Shown here: piece after piece, positions 1 to 4,836 of the stretch
How the letters are laid out: each line of letters starts with the position of its first letter
Numbering within the stretch: the first letter of the stretch is position 1
From: Actinomycetota bacterium
GTDB lineage: Bacteria > Actinomycetota > Thermoleophilia > Gaiellales > Gaiellaceae
NCBI GenBank assembly: GCA_013812465.1
Contig: JACCTK010000331.1
Location: forward strand, 1-5,347
Reading direction: 5' to 3'
Length of the DNA: 5,347 nt
Translations under genes and position numbers: made by a program
The notes under the pieces: model-generated
Told to the model about the DNA's origin: nothing
Databases searched by the model: none
The model's input: the letters and a program-made list of their open reading frames with translations, nothing else

Positions 1-99
1 ACCAACGCATGGCTCGTCCGCGCGATCGCGCGCTTGCTCGACTCGCGCTCACACCATCGACGCGGCAGAAACCGCATCCAGGGCTACGCCCAGGGCTGA
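1..99 (+). CDS. HicB-like / Arc-type ribbon-helix-helix protein, C-terminal end only
   Basis: Reading frame 1 is open from the first base to a TGA at 97-99 and encodes 32 residues beginning TNAWLVRAIARLLDS and ending GRNRIQGYAQG. The NAWLVRA helix followed by a short basic stretch and an (I/F)xGYxxx tail is the usual end of actinobacterial proteins annotated as HicB-family antitoxins, whose C-terminal part is an Arc/MetJ-like ribbon-helix-helix DNA-binding fold. The motif is seen directly; the family comes from recalled pattern. Such genes commonly stand just before a DUF4097 gene, as here, which supports the call. The partner relation suggests that the pair is co-transcribed and that this protein could regulate it, but that is inference. 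The 5' part lies outside the window, so start, length and promoter are unknown. Confidence 0.72.
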   Translation, partial: TNAWLVRAIARLLDSRSHHRRGRNRIQGYAQG

Positions 100-111
100 A
101 AGGGGAAGACC

Positions 112-243
112 ATGTTTCTCGCTCCGCTCCCGTTCGACTACGCCACGCTTCTCGACTCCGGCGACCGCGTTCGCAAGACACGAAAGCGCACCACCGGCGA
201 CCGCCTCCGGCGAACGCCCAACACCGCGGCGACGCAGGGCTAG
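112..243 (+). CDS. possible small basic protein of 43 aa between the HicB-like and DUF4097 genes
   Basis: An ATG at 112 opens a 43-codon frame that ends with TAG at 241-243. It is preceded by a purine-rich AGGGGAAG (101-108), a believable ribosome binding site. The protein starts MFLAPLPFDYATLLDSGD and ends in an Arg/Lys/Thr-rich tail (RVRKTRKRTTGDRLRR), so it could bind nucleic acid or be merely GC-rich filler. Third-position GC is about 84 percent, like the neighbours. I do not recognise it. It lies 12 nt after the upstream stop, and its own stop is 9 nt before the DUF4097 ATG in the same frame, so translation of it could couple ribosomes onto DUF4097, which has a poor ribosome binding site. 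It may instead be a non-coding spacer that is open by chance. Confidence 0.35.
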   Translation: MFLAPLPFDYATLLDSGDRVRKTRKRTTGDRLRRTPNTAATQG

Positions 244-252
244 GCGCCGACG

Positions 253-1041
253 ATGCCGGAATTCGACACCCCCGGAAGCGTCGCGCTCGAGATCCGACTC
301 CCGAGTGGACGCGTCAGAGTCACGACGGCCGACGAGCCGCGCACCGCTGTCGAGCTCATCGCAAAGGGCCGCCGCGGCCCTGACTCGCTCGAGGACATCG
401 TCATTCGCGCCGACGAGCGGCCAGGCGGGCACGTCATCACGATCGAGCAAAAGGACAAGTTCCGCTGGGGCCCGATCCAGATCAGCTGGGGCGGCGACTT
501 CGAGGTGCGCATCACGTGTCCGCCAGGGGCCGACCTCGATCTCGCCGGCGGGTCGACCGACCTCGACGTCCAAGGGGAGCTCGGCGAGGTCAAGGCCAAG
601 AGCGCATCTGGTGACCTCAGTCTCGAGGACGTCAGGAAGAGCCTCCAGCTCAAGACCGCCAGCGGCGACATCTCGGTCGGAGCGATCCAGGCGGACGGCA
701 CAGTCGTCTCGGTGTCCGGCGACGTCGAAGTCCGTCGCGTCCTCGCCCCTCTGAACGCTCGAACGGTGTCCGGTGACGTGAAGATCGGCGCGATCGAGGC
801 CGGTGATCTCCAGCTGCAGACCGTTTCCGGCGACGTTCGCATCGGCGTGGCTCGGGGCACTCGCGTCTGGATCGACGCCGTCTCGGTCTCCGGCGACCTC
901 GACTCGGAGCTGGGCCTTGCCGATCAGACTCCTTCAGCCGAGTCCGGCGAGCAAGTGCCCGGCGCCGTCGTCCCGCTTCATGTCAAGACCGTCAGCGGCG
1001 ACGTCAACATCGTGCGCGCGGCCGAAGCGCTGTCTACCTAA
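253..1041 (+). CDS. DUF4097 beta-strand-repeat protein (toastrack-like)
   Basis: The product is a 262-aa cytoplasmic-looking protein without signal peptide or membrane segment. It opens MPEFDTPGSVALEIRLPSGR, the usual start of actinobacterial DUF4097 proteins, which fixes the ATG at 253. Residues 1-95 form an N-terminal beta-rich part. From about 115 onward there are seven SGD repeats (residues 119, 137, 155, 173, 192, 213 and 248), each in a short strand pattern such as TVSGDVKIG or TASGDISVG, predicted to stack as a beta-solenoid. The biochemical role of the family is not established; members are often linked to HicB-like or other regulators, as here. The 3' end is unusual: the TAA stop (1039-1041) is made partly by the boundary of an inserted palindromic element. 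Removing the insert gives a TAG at the same codon, so the protein is unchanged and complete. Family call is confident; function is unknown. Confidence 0.9.
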   Translation: MPEFDTPGSVALEIRLPSGRVRVTTADEPRTAVELIAKGRRGPDSLEDIVIRADERPGGHVITIEQKDKFRWGPIQISWGGDFEVRITCPPGADLDLAGGSTDLDVQGELGEVKAKSASGDLSLEDVRKSLQLKTASGDISVGAIQADGTVVSVSGDVEVRRVLAPLNARTVSGDVKIGAIEAGDLQLQTVSGDVRIGVARGTRVWIDAVSVSGDLDSELGLADQTPSAESGEQVPGAVVPLHVKTVSGDVNIVRAAEALST

Positions 1042-1206
1042 GTGCTTCCCGCCGTAAATACGGTCGTGCTTCGCCGGCGAGAACCGAGCAGGCCTAGGAC
1101 GCAGGGAGGGCCAATGTTCGAGAACATTGGCCCGACTGAGGACGACGGTATGCGAAGCGTTCGCAGCCGCGCGAAGTGCGGGCGTATTTGCGGCGGGAAG
1201 CACTTA
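1039..1206. mobile_element. MITE-like palindromic element, TA target duplication (IS630/Tc1-mariner type)
   Basis: The 168-bp stretch begins TAAGTGCTTCCCGCCG and ends with its complement CGGCGGGAAGCACTTA. With the flanking C and G, the arms 1038-1074 and 1171-1207 match over 37 positions with five mismatches, four of which would be G-U pairs in RNA. A second, perfect 12-bp inverted repeat sits in the middle at 1108-1133. There is no open frame of its own. The ends read C-TA-AGTG...CACT-TA-G, so the empty site is CTAG with TA duplicated, matching the target preference described for IS630-family elements. It is therefore best explained as a miniature inverted-repeat element mobilised in trans; no transposase is visible here. 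It lies between two convergent genes. An alternative is an ERIC-like or other intergenic palindromic repeat whose origin is not transposition. Confidence 0.75.
1108..1133. repeat. perfect 12-bp hairpin at the centre of the palindromic element
   Basis: GGGCCAATGTTC (1108-1119) is followed by GA and then its exact complement GAACATTGGCCC (1122-1133). Its centre (1120.5) is within 2 bp of the centre of the outer arms (1122.5), so the whole element can fold as one long nested hairpin. There is no T-run on either side, so a canonical intrinsic terminator is not supported, although such a structure between convergent genes may still slow or end transcription from both sides. Confidence 0.8.
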
Positions 1207-1218
1207 GAGAGAGGCCGC

Positions 1219-1563
1219 CTAGCCTGCACGGACGAGCTCGACCACGTCATCCTCGCGCCCCTCGAGCAGAAGCTCGTAGACCCGACGCTCGCCTCCGAGG
1301 CCGAGCGGAGCGGTCAAGATCGTGTACAGCCGCGACTCGTCGAGACCCTTGTCTCTCGCCGCCCTCATGATCCGTGCGATCACGGGCCGCGGGCTGCGGC
1401 CGTCGAACTGCCAACCGGGATACAGCCAGCCGGTGGAACCGGGGGGGCGCACCGCGACGAGCTGTCCATCTCGTCGCATCGCGTCGATCAGGAAAGGATC
1501 GATCGCGAACCGGGATGCGAGCCAGGTTGCCGGAAGACAGTCCTGGTACGAGGTCGTGCTCAC
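1219..1563 (-). CDS. small putative DNA-binding protein with an antitoxin-like C-terminal part
   Basis: A 114-aa protein starting at GTG (1563), nine nt after the TAA of the thioredoxin-fold gene, so the two are probably one transcript. Residues 9-53 look like a helix-turn-helix or excisionase-like segment: PATWLASRFAIDPFLIDAM, then RRDGQLVAVRPPGSTGWLY, then the PGWQFDG turn. Residues 58-114 are helical (PRPVIARIMRAARDKGLDES; the APLGLGGERRVYELLLEGR stretch; DDVVELVRAG), resembling the toxin-binding end of Xre/MbcA/ParS-type (DUF2384-like) antitoxins. That resemblance is from recalled pattern, not a search. No toxin (RES-type) gene is next to it, so it may act alone as a small regulator. GTG is preferred because no other start precedes the conserved-looking HTH. 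No strong ribosome binding site is seen, which fits translational coupling. Its stop lies 12 bp from the MITE end. Function is uncertain. Confidence 0.72.
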   Translation of the reverse strand: MSTTSYQDCLPATWLASRFAIDPFLIDAMRRDGQLVAVRPPGSTGWLYPGWQFDGRSPRPVIARIMRAARDKGLDESRLYTILTAPLGLGGERRVYELLLEGREDDVVELVRAG

Positions 1564-1572
1564 CGGCTGAGC

Positions 1573-2124
1573 TTACGGCAGCTGCGCAGCGAGCGACTTC
1601 CAGGTCGCGGCGTCCCCGCGACCCGCGTAGCTCGCCACGACCCCTCCTTGCGCGTCGATCACGAAGACGTGTGGCTGGTAGGTCGCACCGAGGCTCCTCG
1701 CGCGGTCGCGATGCGGGTCGGAGATCGACGGCCAGCTCCACCCGTACCTCTCGACGAACGCTCGGCCCTCGTCCGGCGTGTCTGCGACGTCGAGGCCGAG
1801 AAATGCGAGCTCAGGGTGACTCTGCTGGAACTCTGCGTAGGCGACCGCCTCGCTCTGGCAGGTGCTTCACCACGACGACCAGACGTTCACGAACACCTGC
1901 TTGCCGCGGAGGTCGGCAAGGGCGGCCTTCTCTCCGTCGAGCGTCGTTCCCGCGATCGGTGGGGCGGTCGGGCGTGTCGCTGTTTTTCCGGGAGCAGGCG
2001 TCTCTGTGACCGGAGGATCTGTGACCGGAGGAGGAGCAGGCGCGGCAGCCTCGTCGTCAGAGCCGCCTCCGCACCCGGCGACAAAGAGGGCGCAGACACC
2101 CAGCAGGAGCATGAGAGCCCGCAT
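1573..2124 (-). CDS. TlpA/thioredoxin-fold lipoprotein, candidate selenoprotein (UxxC active site, in-frame TGA)
   Basis: Read through one in-frame TGA (1867-1869), this is a 183-residue TlpA-like thiol-disulfide protein. Start: ATG at 2124; a TTG one codon upstream is an alternative. Residues 1-18, MRALMLLLGVCALFVAGC, form a lipoprotein signal with lipobox VAGC, so Cys18 should be lipidated and the protein anchored outside the membrane. A Pro/Thr/Ala-rich linker follows to about residue 55, then the thioredoxin fold: strand KQVFVNVWSSW, then TGA at residue 86, then STC, giving U-S-T-C in place of CxxC. The frame stays open for 97 more codons and keeps family features: LAFLGLDVADTPDEGRAFVE, and YQPHVFVIDAQG with the likely cis-Pro at 151. 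The TGA falls exactly on the first catalytic Cys codon and is followed by a SECIS-like hairpin. If Sec is inserted, the protein would be an extracytoplasmic oxidoreductase with a selenol nucleophile. Otherwise it is a nonsense mutant or a base error that leaves an 85-aa stub. Family call confident; Sec is inference. Confidence 0.65.
1835..1853 (-). promoter_or_regulatory. SECIS-like hairpin downstream of the in-frame TGA
   Basis: On the minus strand this 19-nt stretch reads GCGAGGCGGTCGCCTACGC. It folds into GCG/CGC plus AGGC/GCCU (7 bp) with a single bulged A on the 3' side and a GGUC tetraloop. The loop starts 20 nt after the TGA, inside the 16-37 nt range used for bacterial SECIS prediction, and has G at its first two positions. 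The E. coli fdhF element likewise shows GGUC in its apical loop at nearly the same distance. The classical bulged U on the 5' side is absent. In high-GC coding DNA short hairpins are frequent, so this supports but does not prove Sec insertion. Confidence 0.45.
2003..2032. repeat. perfect tandem duplication of 15 bp in the lipoprotein linker
   Basis: TCTGTGACCGGAGGA occurs twice head to tail (2003-2017 and 2018-2032). On the coding (minus) strand it encodes PPVTD-PPVTE in the Pro/Thr-rich linker between the lipid anchor and the thioredoxin fold. It is in frame and only changes linker length, as expected for a flexible spacer. Confidence 0.9.
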
Positions 2125-2185
2125 CAAGTCAACGTAGCCTCGATGTCGCTCGGCGCGCTGTCGTTCAGGATTTCGTAAGAGGGTC

Positions 2186-2214
2186 TTGACGCCTCTCGGA
2201 CGGGCCGATACCTA
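2186..2214 (+). promoter_or_regulatory. possible promoter giving a leaderless mRNA for the NlpC/P60 gene
   Basis: TTGACG at 2186-2191 is a good -35 hexamer, and the stretch GATACCTA (2207-2214) can serve as a weak -10 with 15-17 bp spacing. Transcription would then begin at or next to the ATG at 2221. There is no Shine-Dalgarno sequence in the bases before this ATG (CCTAGTCGAC), so a leaderless transcript, common in actinobacteria, is a consistent explanation. The -10 match is poor, so this is tentative. Confidence 0.4.
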
Positions 2215-2220
2215 GTCGAC

Positions 2221-3234
2221 ATGCGTCGTATCACCGTTCTCAGCGTCCTTGCAGCTCTGGCCATCGTCAGCGCCACCGGCGCACAGCCACCGCCTGCTCG
2301 CTCCTGGGCGACTCCGCAGATCAAGGAGGTCGTCGACGCGGGGCTCATGGCGACGACCGTCGCCGACTTCCGCCCGGAGGAGCCTCTCACCGCGCTCGAG
2401 CTCGCCACGACCCTCGCCGCTTTGGGCATGGAGGTGACCGAGACGGACACCGACCGCCCGATCACTCTGCGTGAGCTCGACGCCAAGCTCGTCACGGTGC
2501 TCGGCTTGCGGCCACAGGCGCGCGAGCTCAGGCTGAGCGCGGAGGCCAAGGGGCTGCTCCCGAGGACCTGGCTCGGGACGGAGACGGTTGCGCGCATGCT
2601 CGGGCTTCGCGTCAATCACCTGCAAACCGAGGAGGAGCTCGAGCTTCAGCTCTCCCAGCCCGCAACGCGCGCCGAGGCCGCGTATTCGATCGCTCGGTTG
2701 CTCGCGATCTCCGTTTACGAGCTCGAGGCCGTTCGCCACGCGCTCGAGTCGTTTGCGTTCCCAGAGCTGACCGTCTGGCAGCAGAACGTCCTCCGCCGCG
2801 CCCTGCGTCTCGTCGGGGCGCCCTACGTCTGGGCGGGAACCTCGGAGAGACCGCAGCAGCTCTTCGGACGCACGCTTCCCGGAGGCTTCGACTGCAGCGG
2901 CTTCGTCTGGCGCGTGTACAAGCTGGAGCCGTATGCGGGAGCGCCGGGTCTCACCGAGGTTCTGAAGGGAAGAACGACCTATGACATGAGCGCTGAGACA
3001 CCGCGGACTGCCCGCGTCCCGCGCTCGAGCCTGCAGCCCGGCGACCTCGTCTTCTTCGGATCCAACGGCATTCGCTCGAAGCCGAGCGAGGTCGGGCACA
3101 TGGGCATTTACGTCGGGTCGGGCTGGATGGCGCATTCGTCCGATCGCGGCACCACGCTCACGCCGATGACCGGCTGGTACGAGACGCGCTTCGCCTGGGG
3201 CCGCCGCCCGCTCGCCGAGGCGGGTCTCGCGTAG
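2221..3234 (+). CDS. secreted SLH-like / NlpC-P60 cell-wall peptidase
   Basis: The product has 337 residues. Residues 1-21 form a Sec signal peptide (basic MRR, hydrophobic core, ATGA before QPPP), which fixes the ATG. Residues about 29-69 resemble an S-layer homology repeat (W-A-TPQIKEVVDAGLM, FRPEEPLTALELATTLAALG), and a second or third, weaker repeat runs through about 80-162 (ATRAEAAYSIARLLA). Residues about 188-330 are an NlpC/P60 domain: LRLVGAPYVWAG, the nucleophile Cys225 in FDCSGFVW, PGDLVFF (273-279), His293 in GHMGIYVG and His305 in WMAHSS as the third catalytic residue. All three catalytic positions are present, so it should be active, most likely cleaving peptide stems of peptidoglycan outside the cell, with the SLH-like part for wall attachment. 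It is divergent from the thioredoxin-fold gene, with 96 bp between start codons. Domain call is confident; the exact bond cut is not known. Confidence 0.93.
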   Translation: MRRITVLSVLAALAIVSATGAQPPPARSWATPQIKEVVDAGLMATTVADFRPEEPLTALELATTLAALGMEVTETDTDRPITLRELDAKLVTVLGLRPQARELRLSAEAKGLLPRTWLGTETVARMLGLRVNHLQTEEELELQLSQPATRAEAAYSIARLLAISVYELEAVRHALESFAFPELTVWQQNVLRRALRLVGAPYVWAGTSERPQQLFGRTLPGGFDCSGFVWRVYKLEPYAGAPGLTEVLKGRTTYDMSAETPRTARVPRSSLQPGDLVFFGSNGIRSKPSEVGHMGIYVGSGWMAHSSDRGTTLTPMTGWYETRFAWGRRPLAEAGLA

Positions 3235-3235
3235 C

Positions 3236-3857
3236 TCACGTCCGTCGAGGGCGACCGTCGTCGTCGCACGGAAACGCTGTACCGCCGTTCACAGCGCTTT
3301 CTCCGGCGATTCCTGCGAGCGTCTGGGTCATGACGGTCGGCTTGATGCTGCCGCTCGCCTTCGAGATCCTCCGAGGAGGAGCGCCAGCTAGACCATCGAG
3401 GGAACGAACGGCGCGGCCTCGGCGAGACGGCCCTGCCTCCCGTCGCGACGCTCGCCGGCGACTGTGAGCCAGTGCCCGTAGGCGATGCTCTGCTTCTCGG
3501 TCTCGAGCTCGACGCTGTCGGCGGTCGCTCCAGCCGCTCGAGCCAGAGCGCGACGAGCAGGCTTTCCCGCTGGTCTCGCATCGCGGGCCATTCGTCGCGA
3601 ATGACCGCCGTCGCGTAGCAGTAGAAGTTCGCCCTCGAGCTCACGGCGCGCGAGCGGTGAGAAGAGATGCAGTGCGGTGCGAGGAGAACCGCGAAACCGG
3701 TGCCTGCGGCCCCGAGGACCCCGGCGGCGCGATCGGAGTCGGTGAAGAACCCGCCAGCAGGCGCCGAGCGCCGGATGAAGAGGGGCAAGGCGACGCTTGC
3801 AGCCACGGCGACGGCGATAAGCAAGACGGCGGCAATTGGATCACGAGCCGACGCCAC
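3236..3857 (-). pseudogene. decayed DUF4239 (bestrophin-like) membrane-protein gene
   Basis: Pieces of one DUF4239 protein lie in order on the minus strand but in three frames. From a possible GTG at 3857 comes TM1 (DPIAAVLLIAVAVAASVALP), then SDRAAGVLGAAGTGFAVLLA as TM2. A stretch of roughly 35 residues normally expected next is missing, and the frame resumes at ANFYCYATAVIRDEWPAMRD. A frameshift near 3530 leads to ADSVELETEKQSIAYGHWL and RQGRLAEAAPFVPSMV, which stops at TAG (3388-3390), where a Trp usually stands. The usual TM3-TM4 segment is absent, but a C-terminal tail remains in the third frame: KPTVMTQTLAGIAGES, then FPCDDDGRPRRT and TGA (3236-3238). Intact members are about 260 aa with four membrane segments, so about 622 bp remain of some 780. 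The remnant ends 1 bp from the NlpC/P60 stop. The order and matching of fragments rest on recalled family pattern. Confidence 0.7.
3271..3301 (+). terminator. weak hairpin after the NlpC/P60 gene
   Basis: GAAACGCTGT (3271-3280) pairs with ACAGCG-C-TTTC (3291-3301) as a 10-bp stem with one bulged C and a 10-nt loop, 37 nt after the hydrolase stop codon. It could help end transcription, but only a short pyrimidine run follows and it lies within the DUF4239 remnant, so it may be incidental. Confidence 0.25.
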
Positions 3858-3987
3858 GCCACCGGTGGCAGCTCCGCAGGGTTTGCGAGCTGAGAGCGCC
3901 TCTCGGCGGGAAGCGTCAAGGGGTGTATCGCGAGTAACAATCGACGATGCCGGGTATCGAACAGGGACCGACGAAAGGAATGGTGTG
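3858..3987. other. intergenic gap between the DUF4239 remnant and the ABM-like gene
   Basis: This 130-bp divergent spacer holds a perfect 12-bp palindrome GCCACCGGTGGC (3858-3869) directly next to the remnant's putative GTG start. Further along is an A-rich TAACAAT (3935-3941) that could be part of a promoter for the rightward gene, but no well-spaced -35 partner is visible. No RNA gene or further ORF of substance is seen. Confidence 0.4.
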
Positions 3988-4302
3988 ATGCACGCACGCA
4001 TGGCGCGGTACACGTTCATCGGCGATCCCCAAGAGCTCGCCCGGAAAGCTGAGGACAGCATGCTGCCGCTCTTCGAGGCGGCCCCAGGGTTCAAGGGGTA
4101 CTCGATCACGTCGAGCCAGGGCGAGATCATCTCGTTCTCGATCTGGGAGACTGCGGAGCAGGCCGAGGCGGCCAACGCCGTCTCCCGCGATTGGGTCGCG
4201 GACAACGTGGGGGTCGGCCAGATCGAGTTGAAGGAGACGCGCGGGGGAGAGATCCTGCTCTCGACGGCGCTCGGCGTCGCCGCCGGCTCAGTCGCGGGCT
4301 AG
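3988..4302 (+). CDS. ABM-like dimeric alpha/beta-barrel protein
   Basis: A 104-aa protein with the small ferredoxin-like fold typical of the antibiotic biosynthesis monooxygenase (ABM) superfamily. It shows a first strand ARMARYTFIGDP, a helix PQELARKAEDSMLPLFEA, the hallmark PGFKGYSITSSQGEIISFS turn and strand pair (33-51), and a second helix WETAEQAEAANAVSRDWVA. These units normally dimerise, and the family ranges from monooxygenases to heme-degrading enzymes and stress proteins of unknown role, so no substrate can be given. ATG at 3988 is chosen because AAAGGAA (3974-3980) lies 7 nt before it; the in-frame sequence upstream does not resemble the family. GTG at 3985 is an alternative. The C-terminal ALGVAAGSVAG tail is low-complexity. 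The next gene's likely original start lies 9 nt beyond its stop, so the two probably share a transcript. Confidence 0.82.
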   Translation: MHARMARYTFIGDPQELARKAEDSMLPLFEAAPGFKGYSITSSQGEIISFSIWETAEQAEAANAVSRDWVADNVGVGQIELKETRGGEILLSTALGVAAGSVAG

Positions 4303-4372
4303 CCTCCGTCCGTGGGCCGATTGGGAGACTGCTCGCGAGCTGGCGCTCGCCTTTCCGGAGGTCGAGGAGTCG

Positions 4373-4717
4373 ATGTCGTACGGACAACCGGGGCTCCGTG
4401 TCCGGCGGAAGCTGTTCGTGTGGATGAGTCCGAGCGAGGTGGGCGCGCTCTGTGTGCGGGTCGACCCGGACGAGAAAGAGCTGCTGCTCGAGTCGAATCC
4501 GAACGCGTACTTCACCACACCGCACTACGCGAGCTATCTCGCGGTGCTCGTCCGCTTCGAGCACATCACGGACGAGGAGCTTGCCGAGCGGATCGAGGAC
4601 GCGTGGCTGCTGTGCGCGCCGAGGCGCGTCGTCGGCGAGTTCCTCGAGAAGGTGGGCGGAACCGAACATTGCGCAAACCAACCACTGGTCCCAGCGCCGG
4701 TGCTCGGCCTCGTCTGA
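4373..4717 (+). CDS. MmcQ/YjbR-family protein, N-terminus probably displaced by a 1-base frameshift
   Basis: From ATG 4373 the frame gives 114 aa: MSYGQPGLRVRRKLFVWMS, then ALCVRVDPDEKELLLESNP, the family hallmark AYFTTPHYASYLAVLVRF (residues 45-62), then ELAERIEDAWLLCAPRRVV. MmcQ/YjbR proteins are small alpha/beta proteins of about 115-130 aa with a CyaY-like fold, annotated as DNA-binding; their role is poorly known. A GAGGAG at 4363-4368 could serve this internal ATG. However, the same frame upstream, from 4316, reads ADWETARELALAFPEVEES, the usual family N-terminus, yet has no start codon. A GTG at 4312 is out of frame by one G in the run GGG (4314-4316); deleting one G gives a 134-aa protein starting M-ADWETARELALAFPEVEES. 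So the gene is either slightly broken, re-started at 4373, or miscalled by one base. The tail after residue 92 (VGGTEHCANQPLVPAPV) is not typical. Confidence 0.78.
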   Translation: MSYGQPGLRVRRKLFVWMSPSEVGALCVRVDPDEKELLLESNPNAYFTTPHYASYLAVLVRFEHITDEELAERIEDAWLLCAPRRVVGEFLEKVGGTEHCANQPLVPAPVLGLV

Positions 4718-4836
4718 GACCCTCAGGCGCTCATGCTCGCCGGTTGTCCTGCGCCGGAAGTGCCGCTTTCCGCGAGCGCGGATTAAGGGCGTTGCGCGTG
4801 CGCGCTTTCTGCTGCGTGCGCTCTGTGCGCTCGTCC
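4718..4836 (+). other. gap between the YjbR and cupin loci
   Basis: No convincing gene, terminator or promoter is seen in these 119 bp. A short CCGCG-AG-CGCGG inverted repeat lies near 4772-4783 without a T-run. Confidence 0.4.

Noticed and set aside
1038..1207. CRISPR array or tRNA/ncRNA gene
   Set aside because: There is one palindrome with no repeated spacer units, no cloverleaf and no CCA end; TA ends in CTAG fit a transposable element better.
1094..1222. Other CTAG sites at 1094-1097 and 1219-1222 as further insertion marks
   Set aside because: No inverted-repeat ends are associated with them; they are simply short matches.
1867..2127. 86-aa lipoprotein ending at the TGA as a complete gene
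   Set aside because: It would stop in the middle of the thioredoxin active-site strand, while the frame after the TGA continues the same fold for 97 codons.
1042..2178. 378-codon open frame on the plus strand
   Set aside because: It lies antisense to the thioredoxin-fold and HTH genes and crosses the palindromic element; composition is Arg-rich with no recognisable domain.
2212..3135. 307-codon open frame on the minus strand
   Set aside because: It is a shadow of the NlpC/P60 gene in GC-rich DNA, low-complexity and Arg/Glu/Leu-rich.
3108..4205. 365-codon open frame on the minus strand
   Set aside because: It runs through the DUF4239 remnant in only one of its three frames, over the end of the NlpC/P60 gene and the start of the ABM-like gene; only its central part resembles any family.
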